A stretch of 7,431 nucleotides of DNA. Source: Candidatus Latescibacterota bacterium (GTDB lineage: Bacteria; Latescibacterota; UBA2968; UBA8231). The DNA lies in contig JAJDYK010000188.1 of the NCBI GenBank assembly GCA_022825185.1, positions 1 through 7,431 on the forward strand, given 5' to 3'. The first letter of the stretch is position 1; each line of letters starts with the position of its first letter. The notes under the pieces are model-generated. The model made no database searches. It was given only the letters and a program-made list of their open reading frames with translations, and had not been told where the DNA came from. The translations under genes and the position numbers were made by a program. Of this stretch, positions 1-5,706 are shown piece by piece.

Positions 1-160
1 GCTTGGCTTGGCAATAGTCATCTGTGGCTTGGTCAACCTCAAAGTGGTCTCCCCAGCAGGCCAGTTCCAAGCCGTCGTAGCCAAACTCAACGGCCTGTTG
101 GCAGAGGGTCTCGATCGACAGGTCGGCCCACTGGCCTGTGAAGAGGGTGACGGGTCGCAT
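1..160 (-). CDS. Sugar phosphate isomerase/epimerase, N-terminal part (TIM barrel)
   Basis: This is the first 53 codons of a gene that leaves the window at base 1. The translation begins [19 protein letters not shown] and continues with [17 protein letters not shown] near residues 28-44. This resembles the N-terminus of xylose-isomerase-like TIM-barrel proteins annotated as sugar phosphate isomerase/epimerase. In that superfamily the first strand is followed by a helix and a second strand of the GYDGLEL type, and acidic and histidine residues at strand ends bind a divalent metal. Members interconvert keto/aldo sugars or epimerise them in the cytoplasm; the substrate cannot be told from this fragment. 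The ATG at 160 is well supported by AAGGAG at 169-174, eight bases upstream. It has its own promoter (198-227), so it is probably transcribed separately from the FG-GAP gene behind it. Confidence 0.8.
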   Translation of the reverse strand, partial: MRPVTLFTGQWADLSIETLCQQAVEFGYDGLELACWGDHFEVDQATDDYCQAK

Positions 161-197
161 TGCAAGCGCTCCTTGTTGGTGTTTGGATGAGAGGGAG

Positions 198-227
198 TAT
201 ATACGCCGGTCGCCGCCGAGATGTCAA
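198..227 (-). promoter_or_regulatory. Sigma70-type promoter for the sugar isomerase gene
   Basis: Read on the minus strand, a perfect -35 TTGACA (227-222) is followed after 18 bases by TATATA (203-198); the overlapping TATACT (201-196) matches the -10 consensus better but with a 20-base spacer. A start near 190 would leave a leader of about 30 nt containing the AAGGAG ribosome site. A 6-bp inverted repeat (206-211 and 228-233) brackets the -35 box and may be an operator. Confidence 0.55.
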
Positions 228-233
228 GACCGG
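206..233. repeat. 6-bp inverted repeat around the -35 box
   Basis: CCGGTC at 206-211 and GACCGG at 228-233 are perfect reverse complements with 16 bases between them, so the arm centres lie 22 bp apart, about two helical turns. One arm lies in the promoter spacer and the other just upstream of the -35 box, as in dimeric repressor sites. As RNA it would be a weak stem with a 16-nt loop and no U-tract, so I do not call it a terminator for the FG-GAP gene ending at 238. Confidence 0.35.
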
Positions 234-237
234 GCCA

Positions 238-999
238 CTAGCGGCCGAGCGACTTTTCCCGCCGGAGATCGATGTCAAAGATGCGCAGGTAGCGGCCCTG
301 AAATTCGCCGATAACCTCGGGAATCTGGTCCTCGTCGAGATCGAGCAGGCCCATGCGCTCGCCAAAAGGCTCGGAGTGCTTCCACTCCAAGTCGAAGAAG
401 CGGGCGTCGAACACGTAGCCGTCATTGAGCACAATTTCGTCTTCGTCGTCCCCATCTACGTCGCCGATGAGAATCTGATGGGCCGTCAAGTCGGTCTGGT
501 CGCTGCGCCACTGCTCGTACTGGTCGCGGCCGTCGTACACGACTAAGCGGCCATCGGCGCAGAACACGAGCTCAGGCTGGGGGTCGTCGTCAATGTCGCC
601 GATGGTCAGGCTGGTAATGCGTTCGTATTCATTGGGCGAGTTGCTCCACAGCAGCGTGTAGTCTTGGGAGTCGAAGTAATACACGCGGCCGTGGTCGGTA
701 TAGGCGACGATCTCGTCGAGTTGGTCGTCGTTGATGTCGAGGACGAATACGCCGGCCACCGCCCCTTCGAGATAGTCGCTGTCCCACACCTCGGTATAGG
801 TGTGGTCGCGCTCCTCATAGACGTGGAGTCGGCCATCGTTGTCGCCGGGCACGAGGCGGTCTGGGCCTTCGCCCGCAGGCAGGCGCTGGATATTGTCAAA
901 TTCGTCTAGGTCTCCACTATAAGCCGGCCATTCCGCAGCTTGGCTCGACAGCGGAACCAGCCATAACGCACATACGATCAATCGCAACATAATGGTCAT
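238..999 (-). CDS. Exported FG-GAP/VCBS-repeat beta-propeller protein
   Basis: The protein is about 253 aa with an N-terminal signal peptide: a hydrophobic stretch at residues 4-18 and a likely signal peptidase I cut after SSQAA (residue 22). The rest is a series of propeller blades with calcium-type acidic loops: DINDDQLDE (88-96), DIDDDPQPE (135-143), DVDGDDEDE (180-188) and DLDEDQIPE (220-228), about 40-47 residues apart. Each loop is followed by a short strand such as GRVYYFD or GRLVVYD. This is the FG-GAP/VCBS fold used outside the cytoplasm for protein or glycan contacts; no catalytic residues are seen. It overlaps the larC stop codon by one base (TAATG), so translation is likely coupled. 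The ATG at 999 lies only 2 nt from AAGGAG, while the ATG at 990 lies 11 nt away, so the true start may be 990. Its role and any partner are unknown. Confidence 0.85.
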   Translation of the reverse strand: MTIMLRLIVCALWLVPLSSQAAEWPAYSGDLDEFDNIQRLPAGEGPDRLVPGDNDGRLHVYEERDHTYTEVWDSDYLEGAVAGVFVLDINDDQLDEIVAYTDHGRVYYFDSQDYTLLWSNSPNEYERITSLTIGDIDDDPQPELVFCADGRLVVYDGRDQYEQWRSDQTDLTAHQILIGDVDGDDEDEIVLNDGYVFDARFFDLEWKHSEPFGERMGLLDLDEDQIPEVIGEFQGRYLRIFDIDLRREKSLGR

Positions 1000-2210
1000 T
1001 ACTCCTTGATGGCGGCCGCCCGAGCGGCCTCATATACGGAGAGCAAGGGCACTTGGTGCTCTTGGGCCAGCCGCGCACAGTCCTCGTATTCAGGCGCGGC
1101 GCGGCGGCGGCCGTCTATATAGCTAAACTTGACATTGACCTCCCCGTACGGCGTGGCAACGGCGCGGATCTGGCGTTCCAAGACGCGGCGTTCCACTCCG
1201 TAGTAGCGCAGGCCGATGGTCGTAGTTTCTTGCAGCACGATCGCAGCTAGCTCGTCCAAGCGACCCGCCGGAGCGAGGACGCTGAGAACGTTGCCCGGAC
1301 GGCCCTTTTTCATCAGGACCGGCGTAGCGTACACGTCGCACGCGCCCTGCTCTAGCAGTCGATCAAAGAGGTAGCCGTACACCTCTGGATTCATATCGTC
1401 GATATTGGCTTCGATCAGCAGGACGCGCTCGCTAGCCGGAGCGCGCTCGCCCAAGCGCAGGCGCAAGAGATTGGGGATGGCCTCTAAGTCGCGGCGACCC
1501 GCACCATAGCCGACGGCCTGTTGGCAAAAGGGCGGCTGCGGCCCAAAGGAACGAGCTAAGGTGGTGATGATCGCTGCCCCAGTCGGGGTGACGAGTTCGG
1601 CGCGGATATCGGTCTGTTCAGTCGGCACGTCGCGGCAGAGGGCCAAGACCCCAGGCACCGGCACCGGGTAGCGCCCGTGCGCACAGCGCACAAAACCCGT
1701 GCCAAAGCGCAGGGGCGAAGCGCAAACCTCTTCTACCTCCAAGAGCTGGAGACCGGCCACGGCCCCCACTACGTCTATCAGGGCGTCGAGAGCCCCCACT
1801 TCGTGCAGTCCTACTTCGGCGGGCGCGGCATTGTGTACCTCAGCTTCGGCTACACACAGGCGCTCAAAGACGCGGATGGAGCGCTCCTTGACGACGTCGT
1901 CCAAGCGGCTGTCGGCAATGCGGCTGGTTATATCTTTGAGGTGGGCATGAGGGTGATCGTGCGTAGGCTCGCCTGACAAGTCGAGATGGTGCTCAGCGTC
2001 GGCCAACGGCGCGCCAGCCACGCAGACCTTGGCGCGGGTGGCAGCAATGGCGTGCCGGGCGGTGGCTTCGCGCTCAATAGCGACGTCCTGTACGCCCAGC
2101 TTGGCAATTTCTCGGTTGAGGTCCGCTAGTGGGAGACCCGCGTCGAGCAGGGCACCCAAGATCATGTCGCCGCTGATACCAGAAAAGCAGTCGAAGTAGG
2201 CGATCTTCAT
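999..2210 (-). CDS. larC: Nickel-pincer cofactor insertion protein LarC
   Basis: The 403-aa protein matches LarC (older name DUF111) over full length. LarC uses CTP to insert nickel into pyridinium-3,5-bisthiocarboxylate mononucleotide, completing the nickel-pincer cofactor used by lactate racemase LarA and related enzymes; it acts in the cytoplasm. Visible hallmarks are the N-terminus MKIAYFDCFSGISGDM, a histidine-rich loop (H74, H75, H84, H86, H88, H90), HEVGALDALIDVVGA at 136-150, VTPTGAAI near 207-214, EANIDDMNPE at 267-276, MKKGRPG at 300-306 and ETTTIGLRYY at 328-337. In Lactobacillus plantarum larC needs a programmed frameshift; here both halves are one uninterrupted frame. The ATG at 2210 has GGGAGG at 2216-2221, five bases away. 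Its stop overlaps the FG-GAP start. No larA, larB or larE is in the window. Confidence 0.95.
   Translation of the reverse strand: MKIAYFDCFSGISGDMILGALLDAGLPLADLNREIAKLGVQDVAIEREATARHAIAATRAKVCVAGAPLADAEHHLDLSGEPTHDHPHAHLKDITSRIADSRLDDVVKERSIRVFERLCVAEAEVHNAAPAEVGLHEVGALDALIDVVGAVAGLQLLEVEEVCASPLRFGTGFVRCAHGRYPVPVPGVLALCRDVPTEQTDIRAELVTPTGAAIITTLARSFGPQPPFCQQAVGYGAGRRDLEAIPNLLRLRLGERAPASERVLLIEANIDDMNPEVYGYLFDRLLEQGACDVYATPVLMKKGRPGNVLSVLAPAGRLDELAAIVLQETTTIGLRYYGVERRVLERQIRAVATPYGEVNVKFSYIDGRRRAAPEYEDCARLAQEHQVPLLSVYEAARAAAIKE
1002..1007 (-). promoter_or_regulatory. Ribosome binding site for the FG-GAP gene, inside larC
   Basis: AAGGAG lies within the last larC codons. It is two bases from the ATG at 999 and eleven from the ATG at 990. 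Neither spacing is ideal, so it does not settle the start; it does support reinitiation by ribosomes ending larC. Confidence 0.6.
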
Positions 2211-2225
2211 CTTCGCCTCCCGCGC

Positions 2226-2633
2226 TCAGGGCAGGCGCTTGAGATCGGCCTTGCGCTTCTTCCAGTCAAACTCCTCGGCAAAATCGTACACATCGACGAA
2301 GTCTTCAATCCGATCCTCGGCTGTCTTACGCAGCAAATTCGCATCGACCAAGTTGAAGACAATCTCGCCAAAATCGCGCGTTTGCTCAATGCCCCAGTGG
2401 GCAAAGACCGAGCGGGTGAGCGGCCCAAATTGATCGGCGCTGTACTCGCTGATGCCAAAGAGCAGATCCCGACCAGAAATGTGTCGCTTCTCTTCGCTCA
2501 AGGTATCGTTGTTCTTGCCGAGCTTTTGCACCGTGTATCCTAGCGCATCGTACACAAAAAGATACGCATCGCTCTTATAGCGCCCGTCGCGCTCGGCCAG
2601 ATTTTCGATTTCTTGCAGCGCTTTTGGTTCCAT
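2226..2633 (-). CDS. Minf_1886-like family protein of unknown function
   Basis: The 135-aa soluble protein has no signal peptide or membrane segment. It fits the small family named after Methylacidiphilum Minf_1886, recorded mostly from Planctomycetes, Verrucomicrobia and relatives. Conserved-looking blocks are GRYKSDAYLFVYDAL (18-31), HISGRDLLFGI (51-61), FGPLTRSVFAHWGI (69-82), DFGEIVFNLVDANLL (87-101) and EDFVDVYDF (110-118). No function is established for the family and no catalytic motif stands out. I place the start at ATG 2633 rather than the TTG immediately before it (2636). Neither has a recognisable Shine-Dalgarno sequence, unlike larC just downstream. It sits 27 nt after the M23 gene and 15 nt before larC, so it is probably co-transcribed with both. 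The family assignment is from memory of motif patterns, not from a search. Confidence 0.75.
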   Translation of the reverse strand: MEPKALQEIENLAERDGRYKSDAYLFVYDALGYTVQKLGKNNDTLSEEKRHISGRDLLFGISEYSADQFGPLTRSVFAHWGIEQTRDFGEIVFNLVDANLLRKTAEDRIEDFVDVYDFAEEFDWKKRKADLKRLP

Positions 2634-2660
2634 CAAAGAAGGTCGATAAGGCCAATAAAA

Positions 2661-3989
2661 CTAGAGCGGTGCGGATGTCAAGGTCGAGGCATAACGCCAA
2701 GGGCGCGGGCCGAGCTCGAGGACGTGCAAAAGAGCGTCGCGCTGGTGGACAAAGTCGGGCAACAGATCGTCAGCTAGGGTTGGAACGGCATGGCCTTCGT
2801 TGATGAGTTCGGGATTGATGTGATGGCCATTTTTGATGATTTCGTAGTGCAGGTGGGAGGCGGTCGCGAGTCCGGTGGCACCGACCTTGCCGATGATCTC
2901 TTTTTGCTCTACGAGCTGCCCCGCGCGAACCAATATCTTGCTCAGGTGCGCGTAGCGGGTGCGATAGCCATTGGCATGGACGATTTCGACCAATTTGCCG
3001 TAACCGCCTTTCCAGCCAGCGAACGAGACCTGTCCGCGGGCCGTAGTCCACACCAAAGTGCCCGTCGGCGCACCATAGTCCGTCCCTAGATGGGGACGCT
3101 GCTTTTTGAGAATGGGATGGAAGCGTTGGCGGTTGAAGCGCGAGGTGATGCGATTGACGCCGAGCGGCTTGAGTACGAACATCCGGCCGAGGGAGCGGCC
3201 GCTGGCGTTGTAATAGGCATCTTCCCCCTCGGTGGCAGCATAGCGGACCGCCAACTCGGTCACTCGTTCGCCTTCGTAGCGCGCCAAGAGGACGTCGCCG
3301 TAGCGAACGAAGTGCTCGTCAATGTAGAGCTTTTCAAAGACAACTCCTAGCCGATCGCCGCGCCGCGGGTCCCGCTGGAAGTCGATGACGGCACCAAATA
3401 TGTCATCGGCGAGCACATCGCTAAGCGCGTTGCCCTCCCCGGCTGCGCTGATGGCGTTGGAGAGGTTGTCGCTAATGCGCACATCGAGCCGCTCGACCCG
3501 TCGCTCCAGCGGTAGCTGCAACTGGCGAGCAACAAACTGACCATCGTGCAATTTTACCTCGATCGGGCGATCTGGAGTGCGGTGAGGCGTGTAGCAGAAG
3601 CGGCGAATGGCGTCGCTGGTGTCGATTGCGACCTCGCAGTAGTCACCTGGCTTGACCTGCGCGGGATCGAAAACCGCGAACAGCGCTTCGTACAGCCGTT
3701 CCAATTGGCCACTCGGAACGTGGCACTGCTTGAGCAAGCGGTCAATGGAATCCCCCGGACGCAGCGCAGCGGCAATCGTCCGCGTGGGATCCTCGGGTGG
3801 GGGCGGAATCGGGGGGCCGACAAAGGGCAGTTCCCATACTGCGGCCGCAGCGGCCGGAGTAAAAGCTACTTCCCCTAGGTGGGCGACTGCGCCCGCCGAG
3901 GGCTGAGAGGACATCCCCAAGCGCAGCGCCATAAGCGCCAAGCAACCCAATAGGACGCCCCAGAACCAGATGGCAAATCCAAATCGCAT
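2661..3989 (-). CDS. Membrane-anchored M23 (LytM-type) peptidoglycan endopeptidase, MepM-like
   Basis: The 442-aa protein has an N-terminal hydrophobic helix (about residues 5-24) acting as signal anchor, then an Ala/Pro-rich linker (45-66). A LysM/OapA-like region follows (about 72-165, RPGDSIDRLL to KPGDYCEVAI), then a second beta domain typical of MepM/Csd3 proteins (DDIFGAVIDFQRDPRRGDRL, 195-214). The C-terminal M23 metallopeptidase covers about 270-395. All key residues are present: H300 and D304 (HLGTD), H348 (AHLS), H379 and H381 (HLH), so it should bind zinc and be active. The family cleaves peptide cross-links in peptidoglycan in the periplasm or cell wall. About 50 residues after NPEL have no assigned domain. 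The ATG at 3989 has no clear Shine-Dalgarno but gives a proper signal anchor, and an in-frame stop lies 12 nt upstream. It is the first gene of the minus-strand cluster. Confidence 0.92.
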   Translation of the reverse strand: MRFGFAIWFWGVLLGCLALMALRLGMSSQPSAGAVAHLGEVAFTPAAAAAVWELPFVGPPIPPPPEDPTRTIAAALRPGDSIDRLLKQCHVPSGQLERLYEALFAVFDPAQVKPGDYCEVAIDTSDAIRRFCYTPHRTPDRPIEVKLHDGQFVARQLQLPLERRVERLDVRISDNLSNAISAAGEGNALSDVLADDIFGAVIDFQRDPRRGDRLGVVFEKLYIDEHFVRYGDVLLARYEGERVTELAVRYAATEGEDAYYNASGRSLGRMFVLKPLGVNRITSRFNRQRFHPILKKQRPHLGTDYGAPTGTLVWTTARGQVSFAGWKGGYGKLVEIVHANGYRTRYAHLSKILVRAGQLVEQKEIIGKVGATGLATASHLHYEIIKNGHHINPELINEGHAVPTLADDLLPDFVHQRDALLHVLELGPRPWRYASTLTSAPL

Positions 3990-4031
3990 ATTCAGAATTT
4001 ACATGTATGGGAAGAAAAACAAAGGGACTGA

Positions 4032-4051
4032 CAACGGAGGGGAAGCCGTTG
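4032..4051. repeat. Perfect 6-bp inverted repeat in the divergent intergenic region
   Basis: CAACGG at 4032-4037 and CCGTTG at 4046-4051 are separated by 8 bases. The right arm overlaps the rlmN -35 box (4049-4054). On the minus strand it lies in the proposed leader of the M23 transcript, where it could form a small hairpin. It is either an operator or an RNA stem; there is no U-tract. Confidence 0.4.
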
Positions 4052-4076
4052 ACCAATACCAATAAACTTTTAACAT
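4049..4076 (+). promoter_or_regulatory. Promoter for rlmN
   Basis: TTGACC (4049-4054, five of six to consensus), a 16-base spacer and TAACAT (4071-4076, four of six), followed by AT-rich DNA. The start of transcription would fall near 4083, leaving a leader of about 30 nt with AAGGA before the GTG. Two tandem ACCAAT hexamers (4052-4063) sit at the -35/spacer junction. The -10 overlaps that of the opposite promoter. Confidence 0.4.
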
Positions 4077-4101
4077 ATATATTTCTCCATTTAATCGTCA
4101 A
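4074..4101 (-). promoter_or_regulatory. Promoter for the M23-Minf_1886-larC-FG-GAP cluster
   Basis: On the minus strand TTGACG (4101-4096) is followed after 16 bases by TATATG (4079-4074); an 18-base spacing to TATGTT is equally good. It would give an untranslated leader of about 75 nt before the ATG at 3989, containing the CAACGG/CCGTTG stem. The -35 box overlaps the rlmN ribosome site on the other strand. Confidence 0.4.
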
Positions 4102-4104
4102 GGA
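4100..4104 (+). promoter_or_regulatory. rlmN: Ribosome binding site supporting the rlmN GTG start
   Basis: AAGGA lies eight bases before GTG 4113. The next in-frame ATG (4143) would remove the first ten residues and has no comparable site, so the GTG start is preferred. Confidence 0.6.
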
Positions 4105-4112
4105 CTTTTAAG

Positions 4113-5159
4113 GTGGTCAGTCCGCTCTACGACCTAAAGGCCATGCTGCCCGACGAACTCGACCGGCTCGTCGGCGAGCTCAAAGAACCGGCGTACCGCA
4201 CCCGTCAGATTTTCGATTGGCTCTACGCCAAGGGCGTGCGCGACGTCCAGGAGATGACCAATATCTCCAAAATTTTGCGGCAAAAGCTCGCCGAGCAGAC
4301 GCGCATTACTTGTTTAAACCTCGTCAAGCGTCAAGAGTCGGCCACGGGCGAAGCGGTTAAATTCCTCTTTGAACTACCCTCTGGGCAGCGAATCGAATCC
4401 GTGCTGATCGTCGATGGCACCCGGCGCACAGCTTGCCTGTCGTCGCAAGTGGGCTGCCCGCTCGACTGCAAGTTCTGCGCCACCGGTCGGATGGGGATGA
4501 TCGCCAACCTCGAAGCTGGGCAGATCGTCGATCAGCTCTTGCAAGTGAACCAGTTCGCCCGCGAGCGAGGCGAGCAGGTGACCAATGTGGTGATGATGGG
4601 GATGGGCGAGCCACTGCTCAATTACTCGGCAGTCATGCGCGCCTTAAAGCTGATGCGCCTAAAAGAGGGCATTGGGTTGGGGGGACGGAAAATCACGGTA
4701 TCTACCGCAGGTTACATTCCCGGCATCCGCCGGCTCATGGCCGAAGATCTCAACGTGGGATTGGCCATTTCGCTCAACGCCACGACCGACGAGGTGCGCG
4801 AACAGCTCATGCCGATCAACCGCAAGTACAAAATCGCCGACCTCTTGACGGTCGCGCGCGAATTTTTCGCCTGTCGCGGCTATGGCGTCACCTTTGAGTA
4901 CGTGCTCATGGCCGACTTGACCGATGCGGATGCCGACGCGCAGCGGCTAGCCGAACTAACCCGCGACATTCCCTGCAAGATCAACCTCATACCCTACAAC
5001 GAAACAACAGACCTCCGCTTCCGCCGCCCAACCCGTCAGCGTCTAGAGCAATTCTATCAAGTACTCAAAGGCTGCAACGTCGAGTTTACCGTACGCCATA
5101 GCCGTGGACGGGACATCGACGCGGCCTGCGGCCAACTCTACCACCAACAAAAAAAATGA
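4113..5159 (+). CDS. rlmN: Dual-specificity 23S rRNA/tRNA adenine-C2 methyltransferase RlmN
   Basis: The 348-aa protein is a full-length radical-SAM methylase that adds a methyl group to C2 of A2503 in 23S rRNA and, in E. coli, of A37 in some tRNAs. The N-terminal RNA-binding domain covers about residues 1-90 (EPAYRTRQIFDWLYAKGV at 25-42). The 4Fe-4S motif CPLDCKFC supplies C115, C119 and C122. The two mechanism cysteines are also present: C108 (TACLSSQVGC) and C339 in AACGQL near the C-terminus, the residue that carries the methyl in E. coli (Cys355). MMGMGEPLLN is the SAM-binding GxGEP segment. It has C339, which Cfr-type resistance enzymes also carry, but its overall sequence and housekeeping setting fit RlmN. 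It starts with GTG and is followed 10 nt later by a DUF457-type gene on the same strand. Confidence 0.97.
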   Translation: MVSPLYDLKAMLPDELDRLVGELKEPAYRTRQIFDWLYAKGVRDVQEMTNISKILRQKLAEQTRITCLNLVKRQESATGEAVKFLFELPSGQRIESVLIVDGTRRTACLSSQVGCPLDCKFCATGRMGMIANLEAGQIVDQLLQVNQFARERGEQVTNVVMMGMGEPLLNYSAVMRALKLMRLKEGIGLGGRKITVSTAGYIPGIRRLMAEDLNVGLAISLNATTDEVREQLMPINRKYKIADLLTVAREFFACRGYGVTFEYVLMADLTDADADAQRLAELTRDIPCKINLIPYNETTDLRFRRPTRQRLEQFYQVLKGCNVEFTVRHSRGRDIDAACGQLYHQQKK

Positions 5160-5169
5160 GTTGGTGATC

Positions 5170-5691
5170 GTGAACTTCAAAGGACATGTCTTAGGAGGGG
5201 TCGTCGCGGGAACCGGAGTCGCGATAGGCGCGGTTTCCTCCGGCGCTGTCGCGCCCGACGACCTAGCTACTCAAGCCGCCATCGTCGGCACTGCGCTGTT
5301 CTTTTCCCTCTTTCCCGACTTGGACACGGCTTCGGTCGCACAGCGGTGGTTTTTCCGCGGCGTCTTCTGCATCTTGCTCTATCTGGGCTGGACCGAACAC
5401 TACGAGTTGGCGACGCTAGTGGGCCTCTTGTGCATCCTACCGCTTTTGGATCATCACCGGGGCTGGACGCACTCGAAGATCAGCCCGTTCATCACCATAG
5501 GGGGGCTGGGCACGAGTTACGAATACTGGCGGGCGCGGCAGGCTTTTCTCGGGGAATTTACCTGGGACAACGTACACGCCCTGCTGGAAGGGCACGTGGT
5601 GTTCTTTATTGCCTGCATCGTCGGTTGGTACACCCACCTGTTGCTAGACGGGCGCTTCAAGGTGTTCCCCACCAGCCAAGACCACCACTGA
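5170..5691 (+). CDS. DUF457/YdjM-type membrane-bound metal-dependent hydrolase family protein
   Basis: From the GTG at 5170 the protein is 173 aa and begins (M)NFKGHVLGG, a typical N-terminus of this family. Several hydrophobic segments are visible (about residues 7-28, 36-48, 62-93 and 141-159), so it is an inner-membrane protein. The family's His/Asp signatures are all present: H6, PDLDT (49-53), DHHRGWTHS (94-102) and THLLLDG (155-161). These are thought to form a metal site at the membrane, but the substrate is not known; E. coli YdjM is a LexA-regulated member. TTG 5161 and GTG 5164 are alternative starts, and the Shine-Dalgarno is weak for all three. It lies 10 nt after rlmN and is probably co-transcribed, with no obvious functional link. 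It ends six bases before the convergent gerW-like gene. Confidence 0.8.
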   Translation: MNFKGHVLGGVVAGTGVAIGAVSSGAVAPDDLATQAAIVGTALFFSLFPDLDTASVAQRWFFRGVFCILLYLGWTEHYELATLVGLLCILPLLDHHRGWTHSKISPFITIGGLGTSYEYWRARQAFLGEFTWDNVHALLEGHVVFFIACIVGWYTHLLLDGRFKVFPTSQDHH

Positions 5692-5706
5692 GGCGACTTA
5701 GTCGCT
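5692..5706. terminator. Small hairpin at the convergent gene junction
   Basis: GCGAC (5693-5697), loop TTA and GTCGC (5701-5705) form a perfect 5-bp stem, extendable by one G-U pair. It is centred on the gerW-like stop codon in the 6-nt gap between convergent genes. There is no T-run on either side, so at best it is a weak bidirectional terminator. Confidence 0.25.

Larger units (their letters stand above)
4007..4111 (+). other. Possible 34-codon small ORF before rlmN
   Basis: An ATG at 4007 opens a frame that ends at TAA 4109-4111, one base before the rlmN GTG. The peptide has a basic N-terminal half (MGRKTKG) and a hydrophobic end (LLTYIFLHLIV). It has no Shine-Dalgarno, begins upstream of the rlmN promoter proposed here, and its length is within chance, so it is probably not a gene. 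Confidence 0.12.

Noticed and set aside
160..546. Long open frames on the plus strand opposite the FG-GAP gene
   Set aside because: They are antisense shadows of a GC-rich coding region; the minus-strand frame has a signal peptide, acidic-loop repeats and operon context.
1677..1976. Plus-strand open frame of 99 codons opposite larC
   Set aside because: It has no family resemblance and lies wholly inside well-conserved LarC coding sequence.
999..2210. Programmed frameshift in larC as in Lactobacillus plantarum
   Set aside because: Both LarC halves are read in a single uninterrupted frame of normal length, so no frameshift is needed.
3941..3989. Lipobox-like VLLGC (residues 12-16) in the M23 peptidase, suggesting a lipoprotein
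   Set aside because: The cysteine sits in the middle of the hydrophobic helix and is followed by more hydrophobic residues (LALMAL), so a signal anchor is more likely than a cleaved lipoprotein.
3999..4004. Start-stop element ATGTAA on the minus strand just upstream of the M23 gene
   Set aside because: No Shine-Dalgarno precedes it and such hexamers are common by chance in AT-rich intergenic DNA.
4113..5159. Cfr-type antibiotic resistance methylase instead of RlmN
   Set aside because: The sequence, length and housekeeping context fit RlmN; there is no mobile element nearby.
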